Part shown: positions 1 through 8,777 of the stretch, piece by piece
Numbering within the stretch: position 1 is the first letter of the stretch
How the letters are laid out: every line of letters begins with the position of its first letter
NCBI GenBank assembly: GCA_947476275.1
Contig: CANJPQ010000012.1
Coordinates: 1-64,000, forward strand
Direction: 5' to 3'
Origin: Fidelibacterota bacterium
Lineage (GTDB): Bacteria; Pseudomonadota; Alphaproteobacteria; Rhodospirillales; Rhodospirillaceae
Length of the DNA stretch: 64,000 nucleotides
Position numbers and translations under genes: made by a program
Notes under the pieces: model-generated
Told to the model about the DNA's origin: nothing
The model's input: the letters and a program-made list of their open reading frames with translations, nothing else
The model's database searches: none

Positions 1-228
1 CGGCACGTACTTCTCGATCATCTCCGCCGTCACCTTGCCGTGCTTCTCGAGCAGGCTGGTCATGATCCAGATGCGGCGACGGTCGACCCACACTTCGGCG
101 GTCAAATTCCACAGCGCCGTGAACAGATTGTCGTTCATCGGGCTGCCCAAGAACACGCCCCGGTCATTGTCTGATTTGTAGAAATCCGCCGTGTACGTCG
201 GGCGGTTCGACTTCTTCGCGTCTGCCAT
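1..228 (-). CDS. Unrecognised conserved-looking protein, N-terminal part (runs off the window)
   Basis: An open frame starts at ATG 228 and stays open for 76 codons to the window edge, so only the N-terminus is seen. It begins MADAKKSNRPTY and carries a compact part with GVFLGSPMNDNL and AEVWVDRRRIWI, followed by a Lys/Glu-rich helix. There is no signal peptide and no cysteine, so a cytoplasmic protein is likely. I do not recognise the family. It lies on the same strand as the FMN-binding-domain gene about 100 bases upstream of it, so it may be its downstream partner. Composition and clean reading frame argue that it is real. Confidence 0.6.
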   Translation of the reverse strand, partial: MADAKKSNRPTYTADFYKSDNDRGVFLGSPMNDNLFTALWNLTAEVWVDRRRIWIMTSLLEKHGKVTAEMIEKYVP

Positions 229-330
229 GGCCTGCGTTCCTCTCTCAGGAAAAACCGAAACCGGCGCTCACGTTCTCGTCACACAACTGCACTGGGATAG
301 CGCCGGACGCTTCCACTGCAATCTTTAGCC

Positions 331-870
331 TCAGCCGCCTCCGCTCAGGTCGCGAAGATAAAGCGCATAGGTTGACAGCAGTCGCCTGACGCCGCCCTTG
401 ATGTGCTCGCTCGAAAGACTTGAACCGGAGATGGTCTCGACATCGAACTTCGAGGTGCTGTAACGCGCGCCGTAAAAGCCGCTCAGCCAATCCTGCCCGC
501 GCACGGTCTCGTAGCCGTCGGCGCACTCCAGGATCTCGATATGCTTCACCGCGCCCTCGTCGTCGAGCGCGAGCGCAAAGGTGATGCGGTCGTCCAGGCC
601 GTAGACCTGGTCCAGGAAGAACCAGCCGCCGGTGGAAACCTTCCACACTTTGACGTCGCTGTTGATCACGGGCGCACGGGAGTCGCTGATGATCTTGCCG
701 ATCTGATCGCGATCGAGCGTGAAATGCTGCGGCGTAAACTTGGCGCCGGGAAACGCGACCGATTGCGCAGTCGAGAGGTCGAGGAACGTCTTCGCCTGCG
801 CAGGCACCGTCCACACCGTCGGAGCGGCGGTGGCGATGGCGACTGACAGAAGAAGGAAACGATGCCGCAT
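331..870 (-). CDS. Exported FMN-binding-domain protein
   Basis: This 179-residue protein has a signal peptide (MRHRFLLLSV, hydrophobic core, cleavage near AQA at residues 24-26), which is why I start at ATG 870 rather than at an upstream codon. The body matches the FMN-binding domain found in RnfG, NqrC and NosR: DGYETVRGQDWLSGFYG (about residues 118-134), then DVETISGSSLSS (143-154). In those proteins ApbE attaches FMN through a phosphoester to the last residue of an SGAT motif; here that position is Ser151 in SGSS. Function is inferred to be periplasmic electron transfer. No membrane partner is adjacent. Domain assignment is good; whether FMN is covalently bound is unknown. Confidence 0.75.
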   Translation of the reverse strand: MRHRFLLLSVAIATAAPTVWTVPAQAKTFLDLSTAQSVAFPGAKFTPQHFTLDRDQIGKIISDSRAPVINSDVKVWKVSTGGWFFLDQVYGLDDRITFALALDDEGAVKHIEILECADGYETVRGQDWLSGFYGARYSTSKFDVETISGSSLSSEHIKGGVRRLLSTYALYLRDLSGGG

Positions 871-1005
871 ATCGCGACTGCCTCTTACCCGTATTCGCGA
901 GATCGTGAGCCGAAACCTACCGTTGTGCAAGATGTCGAAAAGTTGCCGCTGTCATAACTACGCGTTATGCCCCATCTGGAGGACTTCCTTTGGCCGGAAA
1001 GCTTT

Positions 1006-1033
1006 GCGGCGCTCCCCGGGTGGAGAGCGCCGC
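1006..1033 (-). terminator. Stem-loop terminator after the two-fold barrel gene
   Basis: A 12-bp stem with a 4-base loop lies 38 bases past the stop codon of the gene at 1072-2208. The arms are GCGGCGCTCCCC and GGAGAGCGCCGC. The single non-Watson-Crick position becomes a G-U pair only in the minus-strand transcript, which fits termination of that gene. The T-tract that follows is weak. It is nearly the same sequence as the stem at 2264-2291. Confidence 0.7.
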
Positions 1034-1071
1034 ATGGCCAGACGATGCAATTCAGATGCGTGCGCGGGGGC

Positions 1072-2208
1072 TTACTTGACGTCGCCCGGCCCGGTCGGGA
1101 GGAAGCTCGTCTCGACGCCGGTGTACATCATGTCCCAGTGGTTGCGGGCATGCGGGAACAACTTCTTGGTGATGTAGGCGAGCCGGTCGCCCACGCCCGG
1201 ATGCTGCTTGTCGAAGTTCTCCTGCATCAGCGGCAGCATCTTCGTATCCCACGGCACCTGATAGTAGGTGATCATGGTGAAGGTCTTGTTGAACAGCAGC
1301 GAGTAGTTGATCGCGTAGTTGGTGCGCATCTCGCCGTCCATCATCATGCCCTTCCACGGCATGTAGAACGTGTCCTCGGTGCCGAGCGGCTGATTGTTGT
1401 AGCGGGTAATCTTGGCCTGTTCAGGTGTCGGCGGTGTGTTCAGGACGATCGTGACACCTTTGTAGCCGGGCATCGGACGCATGACCTGATAGGTCTCGGA
1501 CTCATAGGCCTCAAGGAACGCCTTCATCTCTTTCTCGGAGACGTCGAAGTATTCCTTGCCCCACATCGCGTTGGAGACGCGCGGCTCCAGGTTCAGACCG
1601 TCGGCGTCCTTGCCCTTGATGTTCTTCGGCAGCGTCTCGCCGGTTGAGTCCAGTCGGAACCGCGATTCCCAGAAGTTGTTCGACAGCGGGAACAGTGCCT
1701 TCGCCCAATGCTCGTTCACGTCTTCGCCGCCGTGGGCATCGGCCCACATCTTGGCGTAGGTCTTGCGGAATGCGTCGGCTTCCGGCCAGGTCTGGAAGCT
1801 GTGGGTGATCACGACATTGTGGGTGCGGCGGATCAGGTTACCCACGTCATAGAGGCGCTTGGTCAGCACCTCGCCGTTGATATGAATGCCGTAGTGATCC
1901 GACGTGTTCTTCTGGAGCTTCGGATTGCTGGCGACCGGATTGCCTTTGGCATCGGGGATCGTGGTGATGACGTTGTAGCCGCGATAGCCGGGGATCTTGC
2001 GCACGTACTCATATACGTCGCGCTTATAGTTGGTCATGAACTCGCCAAATTTCTCCGGCTTCACATCCCAGTATTCCTCGATCCAAACAGCGGGACCGGA
2101 ATGGAACTTGGCGTCCTGGGCGGCGGCAAGCTGGGGCTTTGCCAAGATCGCCATAAGGCCCAACGCCACGATCGCAGCAAGACGGCAAAACGTTGCATGA
2201 AAGGTCAT
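1072..2208 (-). CDS. Exported protein of two repeated dimeric alpha/beta-barrel-like halves
   Basis: The 378-residue protein has a clear Sec signal peptide (hydrophobic residues about 9-22, cleavage near LAAAQ at 27-31). The mature part is an internal duplication. WIEEYWDVKPEKFGEF (42-57) corresponds to WGKEYFDVSEKEMKAF (216-231), PGYRGYNV to PGYKGVTI, and LFPLSNNFWESRF (172-184) to LFPHARNHWDMMY near the C-terminus. Each half is about 150 residues and looks like the ferredoxin-like fold of NIPSNAP or EthD proteins; this fold call is inference from pattern. It has no known catalytic motif. It lies directly downstream of a TonB receptor, from which a terminator-like stem separates it, suggesting a periplasmic binding or processing role for the same ligand. 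Confidence 0.7.
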   Translation of the reverse strand: MTFHATFCRLAAIVALGLMAILAKPQLAAAQDAKFHSGPAVWIEEYWDVKPEKFGEFMTNYKRDVYEYVRKIPGYRGYNVITTIPDAKGNPVASNPKLQKNTSDHYGIHINGEVLTKRLYDVGNLIRRTHNVVITHSFQTWPEADAFRKTYAKMWADAHGGEDVNEHWAKALFPLSNNFWESRFRLDSTGETLPKNIKGKDADGLNLEPRVSNAMWGKEYFDVSEKEMKAFLEAYESETYQVMRPMPGYKGVTIVLNTPPTPEQAKITRYNNQPLGTEDTFYMPWKGMMMDGEMRTNYAINYSLLFNKTFTMITYYQVPWDTKMLPLMQENFDKQHPGVGDRLAYITKKLFPHARNHWDMMYTGVETSFLPTGPGDVK

Positions 2209-2263
2209 GTCTGGGATTCCTTTTCCCGCGGGGAAGGATGGAGGGATCGGCGTGGAAAGAGTT

Positions 2264-2291
2264 GCGGCGCTCTCCGGGTGGAGAGCGCCGC
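2264..2291 (-). terminator. Stem-loop terminator after TonB receptor 1
   Basis: Perfect 12-bp inverted repeat (GCGGCGCTCTCC / GGAGAGCGCCGC) with the loop GGGT. It begins 9 bases beyond the receptor's stop codon and stands upstream of the next minus-strand gene. The minus strand continues AACTCTTTCC, so the U-run is poor; it could also act as an attenuator that lowers expression of the downstream gene relative to the receptor. Confidence 0.7.
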
Positions 2292-2300
2292 GTCGTCAGG

Positions 2301-4541
2301 CTACCACTTGTAGCTTGCCCGGATCGCCCACATGCGGGGCTCGGCCGGATAGGCGGTTATGCTGGCGCGGATAGCGCTCGCCAGCTGCAGTGATTCCAGC
2401 GCGTACTGCTTGTTGCCGAGGTTCTTGACCTCGCCCGCCACGCGCCAATGATCGTTCACGTCCCAGGCCACCGAGGCGTCGAAGGTGTCGATTTTCGGTG
2501 TCTGCGTAAGATCTTGCGTGTTCGAGACGTTGTTGAAGTACTTCGCGTTGTGCTGCCAGGTGCCGGTGAAGTGCAGTTGGCCCGGCATATTGAGTTCCGG
2601 CGAGAAGGTGAAGCCGGCTTGCGTCTTAACCGGGATCACGCCCTTGAGGTGCGACGGATTGCCGTTCACGTGCGTGCCGCCGAGACCGCAGTTCACGATC
2701 TGGGTGTTGAACAACGAGCAGTTGAACGCCGAGGTGTATTTGTCGTTGCTGAACGAGCCCATGAAGAAGAGCTGCAACGCATCTGTCACCTGCCAGGTCG
2801 GCTCGATTTCGATGCCGCGAACGCGACCGTTCGAAGCATTCGAGGTGTAGGTGTTGACCGTGCCCGGGAAGAATACCGGCAGCTGCAATCCACCGTAATC
2901 GGCCTGGAAGACCGCGATGTTAACGCGCAGCCGCTTATCGGGGGTGGTGTACTTCGCACCGACCTCATAGCTCTTCACGGTTTCCGGATCGTACGGCACC
3001 GGCCCCGCGAAGCTGCCCGGCGGCCCGCCGACGTTTGTGCTTGGCGACACGTTGTTGTAACCGCCGCTCTTGAAGCCCTTGGTGAACGACGCATAGACCA
3101 TGAGGTCGTCCGTCGGAGTCCACTCGATACCGATCTTGGGCGTAGTCGCCGTGTAGGTCTTGTTCGGCGCGACCTGCAGTGTGTTGAAGATCGTGGGATA
3201 TATCTGCGAGAACTTCGCGACTTCGCGCGTGTACCGCAGACCGCCGACGATGCCGAGTTTCGGTACGACGTAGAACGTGGCTTGGGCAAATGCCGCCCAG
3301 GCATCGGTTTCTCGGTGCAAGCGATTGGGCGCGGAATATGCATACGGAACGCCGGCCTGTGAGTCGCCGGTTTCAGTGAAGTAATAGAATCCCCCCACGC
3401 CCTTGAGCCGCTCGCTGCTGTAGGCCGCGTTGATTTCCTGCGTCCAGAACTTGTCCTTGAACGCGCCCGAGGTGCCGACCGGCAGGGCCGCCGTGTTCTG
3501 GGTGGTGTACGCCAACGGTCCCGCAGCCGAGTTGCGCTGATTGCGATGACCGGTGATGGAACTGATGGTCCACTCCGGCGTCGCGCGCCACGTCATGTTG
3601 AGGTAGAGGCCGTTCGCATCGTTCTTGCTGATGATCGGGCCAAAGAGTTCCGTCACGAAAAGATTGCGGCCCGGCACGGCGGCCGGGTCGAGCTGGCCGT
3701 TGGCCGCAAGGTTGCCGACATAGCCGGTCTGAACCGGGGTCCCGACGCCGGGGTCGCTGCGGTCCTTCATGTAATCCGCCGCGAACTCGATGTCGATGTT
3801 GTCGCCGGCGGCCAAGTAGAACTTCGTACGGAACGCTTGGCGGTCCATATTGTTGACATCGCGGCCGTAGTAATCGGCGCGCGTGAGGCCATTGCGCTTG
3901 CGCGAGACGGCGCTGACGGAGACGGCCAGCTTGTCCTTCACGATCGGTCCGCTCAGGAACACCTTGGCGTCGGTCATTTCATAGGCGCCGTAGCCGACTT
4001 CGGCGTTGGCCGTGAATTCCATGCTCGGGCGCTTGGTGACGAGCTTGATCGCGCCGCCGTTGGTATTGCGGCCGTAAAGCGTGCCCTGCGGTCCGCGCAG
4101 CACTTCGAGACGCTCGATGTCGAAGAAGTCGAAGAACTGGCCGTTGATGCGCGGCATGTAGACGTTGTCGATGTAGATGCCGACGGCCGGATCATAGAGG
4201 ATGCCGCCGTTTTCCTGGCCGGCGCCGCGCATATGGATGCGCGCCGAGTTGGAGCCGCCGGTCGTCGGCGTGATCATCACGCCGGGGATGGCCGCCGCGG
4301 CTTGCAGCACGTTGGTGATCTGGCGCGCCGCCAGGCTCTCCGGCGTGAACGCGGAAATCGCGATCGGGGTCGTCTGCAGGCTCGACGAGACGCGCTCGGC
4401 CGTGACGGTGATCTCTTCAAGGATCGCGGTTTGACCCTGCGCGGTTTGCGCCTGCTGCGCCAAGGCAAGGCCCGGTAACCCCAGTGTGCTCAAGCTCGTG
4501 ACGATCGCCGTGGATAAGGCCCACTTGCCGTAGTTCAACAT
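2301..4541 (-). CDS. TonB-dependent outer-membrane receptor 1
   Basis: A 746-residue receptor. A signal peptide ends near ALAQQ (26-30), followed by the TonB-box-like EEITVTAER (42-50). The plug domain spans roughly 55-170 (LRGPQGTLYGRNTNGGAI is typical), and a long 22-strand-type barrel ends in the aromatic residue of RASYKW. It should import a bulky ligand across the outer membrane using TonB/ExbBD energy, which is not encoded here. It is divergent from the VOC/IorAB genes across a 267-base control region and precedes the two-fold barrel gene. The substrate cannot be read from sequence; the neighbours suggest an organic compound rather than only an iron chelate. Confidence 0.93.
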   Translation of the reverse strand: MLNYGKWALSTAIVTSLSTLGLPGLALAQQAQTAQGQTAILEEITVTAERVSSSLQTTPIAISAFTPESLAARQITNVLQAAAAIPGVMITPTTGGSNSARIHMRGAGQENGGILYDPAVGIYIDNVYMPRINGQFFDFFDIERLEVLRGPQGTLYGRNTNGGAIKLVTKRPSMEFTANAEVGYGAYEMTDAKVFLSGPIVKDKLAVSVSAVSRKRNGLTRADYYGRDVNNMDRQAFRTKFYLAAGDNIDIEFAADYMKDRSDPGVGTPVQTGYVGNLAANGQLDPAAVPGRNLFVTELFGPIISKNDANGLYLNMTWRATPEWTISSITGHRNQRNSAAGPLAYTTQNTAALPVGTSGAFKDKFWTQEINAAYSSERLKGVGGFYYFTETGDSQAGVPYAYSAPNRLHRETDAWAAFAQATFYVVPKLGIVGGLRYTREVAKFSQIYPTIFNTLQVAPNKTYTATTPKIGIEWTPTDDLMVYASFTKGFKSGGYNNVSPSTNVGGPPGSFAGPVPYDPETVKSYEVGAKYTTPDKRLRVNIAVFQADYGGLQLPVFFPGTVNTYTSNASNGRVRGIEIEPTWQVTDALQLFFMGSFSNDKYTSAFNCSLFNTQIVNCGLGGTHVNGNPSHLKGVIPVKTQAGFTFSPELNMPGQLHFTGTWQHNAKYFNNVSNTQDLTQTPKIDTFDASVAWDVNDHWRVAGEVKNLGNKQYALESLQLASAIRASITAYPAEPRMWAIRASYKW

Positions 4542-4808
4542 GATGCTTTTCCCCCCAGGAAGTTGATATGTTTAGTTGCGTAGTCTAGGCCCCTCTCGAC
4601 AATCGAATACGCAAGAGCGCAATCGTCAGCGTAATTGAGCCTAAGTCAAGAAAACTCATTTGCAGTCGCAAGGGCTTGACACCGCCCGGATATCGAACGC
4701 ACCCATAACAAACTATTGGCGGACATAAGAAACACGCTGAGTAAGGGTGTCCTAGCGCCCTGGTCATGTTCGCGGGTAGTCTCTTTCCGTATCCAGCGGG
4801 GTCTCAAG
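4542..4808. promoter_or_regulatory. Divergent intergenic control region
   Basis: This 267-base spacer separates TonB receptor 1 (leftward) from the VOC/IorAB/nitrilase-like genes (rightward) and must hold both promoters. A TTGACA hexamer is present at 4676-4681, but I see no convincing -10 box 16-18 bases downstream. No long palindrome or operator repeat was obvious. No regulator gene is adjacent. Confidence 0.45.
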
Positions 4809-5798
4809 ATGCGGTCTTTCGGACGGATAGCCTTCGGCTTAGCGGCGGTGCTGTGGGTAGCCTCGGCGCACGCCCAATCGTCGGCCTCGGGGCCGACGGC
4901 CAACGCGCTGCTCACGCGCATCAAGATCGCCACGATCGGCGCCCCCGACCTGAACAAGCTCAAGGATTGGTACACGACCTGGCTCGGCCTCAAGGTGCGC
5001 GAGGAAGGCAAGGTCCCGGCCGCGCTCGCCGCGAGTTGGGGCGCGCCGAAGTCGGCGGGAAAGCCCTACGTGATGATGAGTTCAGACGGCAGCCCTGATG
5101 TGTTTTTCCGCGGGGTCCAGATTGATGCGGTGCCGGGCTACAAGCCGCAGACGACGCTCGGCTGGAACTCCTTCGAGATCATCGTAGACGACATCGCGAA
5201 GCTGGATGCCACCCTGGCGAAGTCGCCCTTCACCATCGTCGGCCATCCGCACGCCCTGGGCTCGAGCGGAAGCTTTGCAACCATCTTCGCCATGCAGGCG
5301 ATAGGTCCCGCCGGCGAGATGCTCTATTTCACTACTGAAACGGGTGATCGGGAGAAATCGACGTTGCCGATCCCCAAAGCCCAGGTCGACCGCACCTTCA
5401 TCTTCATCCTGGCAGGACATGACCTGGAGGCGATGAAGAAGTTCTACGGCGAAGTCTTCGGCATGCCGGGGATTCCGAACTTCCCCAGCGCCCTGACCGC
5501 GACAACGACCGCTCTGGGATTGCCCCCGAGCACCTACCAACTCAGCCTCGTGCGCGCGAAGGAACGCGGCAGCTCGATCGAACTCGACACCTACCCGCTG
5601 CAGGCACCCCCGCGCCCCCATGCGCCAGGCCAACTGCCGCCCGGCAACGCGATGGCGACCTTTAATGTGAATAGCCTTGATGGGCTGAAGGTGGCCTATA
5701 TCAAGCCGCCGAAGGCGCTCTATGGAAAGAACCGCGCGGCTTCGTTTATCGGTCCTGCCGGCGAAACCGTCGAGCTGATCGAGGAGCCGCGCCCGTAA
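4809..5798 (+). CDS. Exported VOC-fold protein 1 (two-module)
   Basis: The 329-residue product starts at MRSFGRIAFG with a Sec signal peptide ending near AHAQ (21-24); upstream in-frame codons would bury that signal, so ATG 4809 is chosen. Two vicinal-oxygen-chelate modules follow, each opening with DLNKLKDWY- or DLEAMKKFY-type helices and closing with GPAGEMLYF or GPAGETVELIEE strands. The usual first-strand metal His is absent in both modules, and only the C-terminal Glu of VELIEE is kept, so classical dioxygenase or glyoxalase chemistry is doubtful. It shares SWGAPK and GWNSFEIIVDD signatures with the proteins at 8778 and 11597. It is probably a periplasmic partner of the IorAB enzyme that follows. 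Confidence 0.75.
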   Translation: MRSFGRIAFGLAAVLWVASAHAQSSASGPTANALLTRIKIATIGAPDLNKLKDWYTTWLGLKVREEGKVPAALAASWGAPKSAGKPYVMMSSDGSPDVFFRGVQIDAVPGYKPQTTLGWNSFEIIVDDIAKLDATLAKSPFTIVGHPHALGSSGSFATIFAMQAIGPAGEMLYFTTETGDREKSTLPIPKAQVDRTFIFILAGHDLEAMKKFYGEVFGMPGIPNFPSALTATTTALGLPPSTYQLSLVRAKERGSSIELDTYPLQAPPRPHAPGQLPPGNAMATFNVNSLDGLKVAYIKPPKALYGKNRAASFIGPAGETVELIEEPRP

Positions 5799-5896
5799 CG
5801 CATCTTTGACAGGCAGCCGCCTTACCGTGCGCCGCCGACCCTGATATTCTGCCTCACCAGGATATGCCCACTGCAACGTCTTTTCGTGGAGCCACC

Positions 5897-6373
5897 ATGC
5901 CGCACACACTTACAGTCAACGGCCAAGCCCGCACCATCGATGTCGAGGACGACACGCCCCTGCTCTGGGTACTGCGGGATGTCCTGGATCTGAAGGGTAC
6001 CAAATTCGGCTGCGGGATCGCACTTTGCGGCGCCTGCACCGTGCACCTTGACGGCCAGCCGGTGCGCTCATGCTCCACGCCCGTATCCGGCGTCGCCGGC
6101 CGCAAGATCACCACTATCGAGGCCATCGGCGAGACGCAGGTCGGCAAGAAGGTGCAAGACGCCTGGCTGGCGGTAGATGTCGCCCAATGCGGCTACTGCC
6201 AGGCCGGCCAGATCATGTCGGCGACGGCACTCCTCAGCGCCATCCCAAAGCCGACGGATGCGGATATCGACGCTCACATGAGCGGTAACCTGTGCCGCTG
6301 CGCGACGTACACCCGGATCCGCACGGCCATCAAACAGGCCGCCGGTCTCGAAACCGCGAAGACGGAGGGCTAG
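5897..6373 (+). CDS. IorA-type 2Fe-2S subunit of a molybdenum hydroxylase
   Basis: A 158-residue small subunit of the xanthine dehydrogenase / isoquinoline 1-oxidoreductase family. The N-terminal plant-type 2Fe-2S domain has Cys39, Cys44, Cys47 and Cys59 ([17 protein letters not shown]). The helical second cluster domain has Cys98, Cys101, Cys133 and Cys135 (CGYCQAGQ and NLCRC). All eight ligands are present. The start at ATG 5897 has GGAG just upstream and gives the usual family length; an in-frame ATG at 5864 would add 11 residues. The stop lies 3 bases before the Mo subunit, so the two are one unit. It passes electrons from the Mo centre to an acceptor not encoded here; no FAD subunit is present, as in other IorAB systems. 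Confidence 0.93.
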   Translation: MPHTLTVNGQARTIDVEDDTPLLWVLRDVLDLKGTKFGCGIALCGACTVHLDGQPVRSCSTPVSGVAGRKITTIEAIGETQVGKKVQDAWLAVDVAQCGYCQAGQIMSATALLSAIPKPTDADIDAHMSGNLCRCATYTRIRTAIKQAAGLETAKTEG

Positions 6374-6376
6374 GCC

Positions 6377-8614
6377 ATGAACAGCATTTCCCCCAAGACG
6401 TCGCGCCGCGGCTTTCTGAAGGCCAGCGCAGCCACCGGCGGCGGGCTGCTCCTCACCATCAACTTCACCGGCATCGCCAATGCGGCGACCGGGCCTGCGC
6501 AGATCAACGCCTATGTCCGTGTGATGCCGGACGGCATCGTCAGCATCATGGCCAAAAATCCCGAAGTCGGTCAGGGCGTCAAAACGTCCCTGCCGATGAT
6601 CATCGCGGAAGAACTCGACGTCGATTGGTCGCAAGTGCGCGTCGAACAGGCGTCCCTCGATACGGAGAAGTATGGCCTTCAAATCGCGGGCGGGAGCACC
6701 TCCATTCCGCGCAATTGGGACCTCCTGCGCACGGCCGGGGCAACCGGTCGTCAAATGCTCGTCACCGCTGCGGCGAAGACCTGGAACGTTCCGGAAGTTG
6801 AATGCACCACCGCAAGCGGCAAAGTCTTGCACCAGAAGAGCGGCCGATCGCTCGGCTATGGCGACCTCGCCGCCAAGGCCGCCACCCTGCCCGTGCCCGA
6901 CCCGAAGACGGTCGCGCTCAAGGATCCCAAGGACTTCAAGCTGATCGGCAAGTTCACACGCGATGTGGACGGCCCCGCAATCGTCACCGGCCGGCCGCTG
7001 TTCGGCATCGACGTCACGCGCCCCGGCATGCTGCATGCGGTCTATGAGAAATGCCCCGTGTTCGGCGGCAAAGCCGTGAAGGCCAACCTCGACGAAGTAA
7101 AGGCGCAACCCGGTGTGACGCACGCGTTCATCGTTGAAGGCGTCGCACCGGCCGACAAGAGCACCGTAACCACTCAGCTTTATCCGGGCGTGGCGATCGT
7201 CGCCGACACATGGTGGCATGCGCAGCGCGCACGTCAGAAGCTGCGCGTGGAATGGGACGAAGGCGAAGTCGCAACACAAAGCAGCACGGGCTTTGCCGCC
7301 CGCGCCCAGGAATTGTTCAAGGCGAAGCCCGAAAAGGAAGTCCGCAAGGACGGCGACGTGGACGCGGCTTTCAAGTCTGCGGCTAAGACCATCGAAGCGT
7401 CTTATTCCTACCCGTTCATCGCGCACGCCAGCATGGAGCCGATGAACTGCACGGCGCACTACCATGACGGCACGTGCGATCTGTGGGTGCCAAGCCAAAC
7501 GCCCGCCCAGGCGCGCAGCATCGTCGCGAAATCGCTCGGCATTCCTGAGGCGAATGTGGCGGTGAATCTGACGCGCGGCGGCGGCGGCTTTGGACGGCGC
7601 TTAAATCCCGACTTTGCCGCCGAGGCGGCCTGGATCTCGAAGGTGACGGGCACACCGGTGAAAGTGCTGTGGACGCGCGAAGACGACATGCGCCACGACT
7701 ACTATCGGCCCGGTGGATTCCATCACCTCAAAGCGGGACTCGATAAGGACGGCAAGCTGATCGCATTGTCCGACCACATGGTCACCTACGGCCAGGGCGA
7801 CAAGTACGCCGCGTCGGCCAATCTCGCCGCAAATATCTTCCCGGCGGAGTTCGTGCCGAACTTGCTCTTCGGCGCGACCATCATGCAACTCGGCGTGCCG
7901 ACGGGCGCGCTGCGCGCGCCAGGCAGCAACGCGCTTGCGTTTACATTCCAGTCGTTCCTGGATGAGGTCGCACACGCGTCCGGAAAGGATCCGCTCCAGT
8001 TCCACCTCGACCTGCTGAGCGAGAAGCGTGTACCGCCGGCGCCGCCGGCGCCGCCGCTGACGGGTGCCGCCGCAGCATTCGCCACGCCGCCGTTCAGCCA
8101 CGAGCGCATGCGCGAAACACTCAAACTGGTCGCGGAGAAAGCGGGTTGGGGCAAGCGCACGCTCGCAAAAGGCACCGGCCTCGGAATCGCCTATTACTTC
8201 TCACACGCGGGATATGTCGCCCACGTCGCGGAAGTGACCGTGAAGGGCGATGACATCAAGGTCGATAAGGTATGGGTCGCCGCTGACGTCGGCAGCCAAA
8301 TCGTCAATCCGTCCGGCGCCCTTAATCAGGTCCAAGGCGCCACGCTCGACGGCGTCAGCCAAATCTACGGCGCCGAGATCACGGTTGCACACGGCCGGAT
8401 CGAGCAAGGCAACTTCGACGACTATCCGCTGCTGCGCATCAATCAGGCGCCGCCGGTGGAGGTGCATTTCCTGCAATCGGCCAATTCGCCCACGGGTCTG
8501 GGCGAGCCGGCCCTGCCGCCGACGCTGCCGGCAATCGCGAACGCGATCTTTGCCGCCAGCGGCCGGCGCGTGCGCGATCTGCCTTTGCGCAAAGCGTCGA
8601 TGGCAAGCGCCTAG
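6377..8614 (+). CDS. IorB-type molybdopterin-binding subunit, twin-arginine exported
   Basis: A 745-residue large subunit of the aldehyde oxidase/xanthine dehydrogenase superfamily. The N-terminus carries the twin-arginine signal SRRGFLKAS (9-17), so the folded Mo enzyme goes to the periplasm together with its Fe-S partner. Cofactor-binding motifs include GGGGGFGRRL (about 395-405), and the catalytic glutamate is Glu710 in GLGEPALPP. A Pro/Ala-rich insert (VPPAPPAPPLTG) sits near 550. Family members hydroxylate aromatic N-heterocycles or oxidise aldehydes using water as the oxygen source; the substrate here is unknown. The accessory MoCo sulfuration/insertion proteins (XdhC-like) are not in the window. 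Confidence 0.92.
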   Translation: MNSISPKTSRRGFLKASAATGGGLLLTINFTGIANAATGPAQINAYVRVMPDGIVSIMAKNPEVGQGVKTSLPMIIAEELDVDWSQVRVEQASLDTEKYGLQIAGGSTSIPRNWDLLRTAGATGRQMLVTAAAKTWNVPEVECTTASGKVLHQKSGRSLGYGDLAAKAATLPVPDPKTVALKDPKDFKLIGKFTRDVDGPAIVTGRPLFGIDVTRPGMLHAVYEKCPVFGGKAVKANLDEVKAQPGVTHAFIVEGVAPADKSTVTTQLYPGVAIVADTWWHAQRARQKLRVEWDEGEVATQSSTGFAARAQELFKAKPEKEVRKDGDVDAAFKSAAKTIEASYSYPFIAHASMEPMNCTAHYHDGTCDLWVPSQTPAQARSIVAKSLGIPEANVAVNLTRGGGGFGRRLNPDFAAEAAWISKVTGTPVKVLWTREDDMRHDYYRPGGFHHLKAGLDKDGKLIALSDHMVTYGQGDKYAASANLAANIFPAEFVPNLLFGATIMQLGVPTGALRAPGSNALAFTFQSFLDEVAHASGKDPLQFHLDLLSEKRVPPAPPAPPLTGAAAAFATPPFSHERMRETLKLVAEKAGWGKRTLAKGTGLGIAYYFSHAGYVAHVAEVTVKGDDIKVDKVWVAADVGSQIVNPSGALNQVQGATLDGVSQIYGAEITVAHGRIEQGNFDDYPLLRINQAPPVEVHFLQSANSPTGLGEPALPPTLPAIANAIFAASGRRVRDLPLRKASMASA

Positions 8615-8636
8615 AGCGATACCAAGAAACAGCTGC

Positions 8637-8670
8637 AAGAGCACGCCCTCTGAACGGATGGCGGGCTCTT
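8637..8670 (+). terminator. Possible terminator or attenuator between IorB and VOC 2
   Basis: Inverted repeat AAGAGCACGCC / GGCGGGCTCTT (10 of 11 pairs) with a 12-base loop, 22 bases past the iorB-like stop. The following CGCATTTCGG has only a short T-run, so it may reduce rather than stop read-through into the next VOC gene. Confidence 0.4.
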
Positions 8671-8777
8671 CGCATTTCGGACGCCCATCACGCGAGTTTG
8701 AGGTCTTGCGCGCCTGGACCCTGACCGCGCCGGTCGATAGCCTGCAGCATCTTTTCCGTCTCCACAGGAGCGTTCGC

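Noticed and set aside
2448-4478. Long plus-strand frames opposite TonB receptor 1
   Set aside because: Low-complexity Arg/Val/Asp sequences, no RBS, and entirely antisense to a clear receptor.
4676-4681. TTGACA as a promoter -35
   Set aside because: No -10-like hexamer at 16-18 bases; the match alone is not enough.
6068-7498. A 476-codon minus-strand frame opposite the IorAB genes
   Set aside because: Composition is antisense-like, and both IorA and IorB have full sets of cofactor motifs on the plus strand.
8250-8777. N-terminal extension of VOC 2
   Set aside because: It overlaps the end of the Mo subunit in another frame, and a good RBS precedes ATG 8778.
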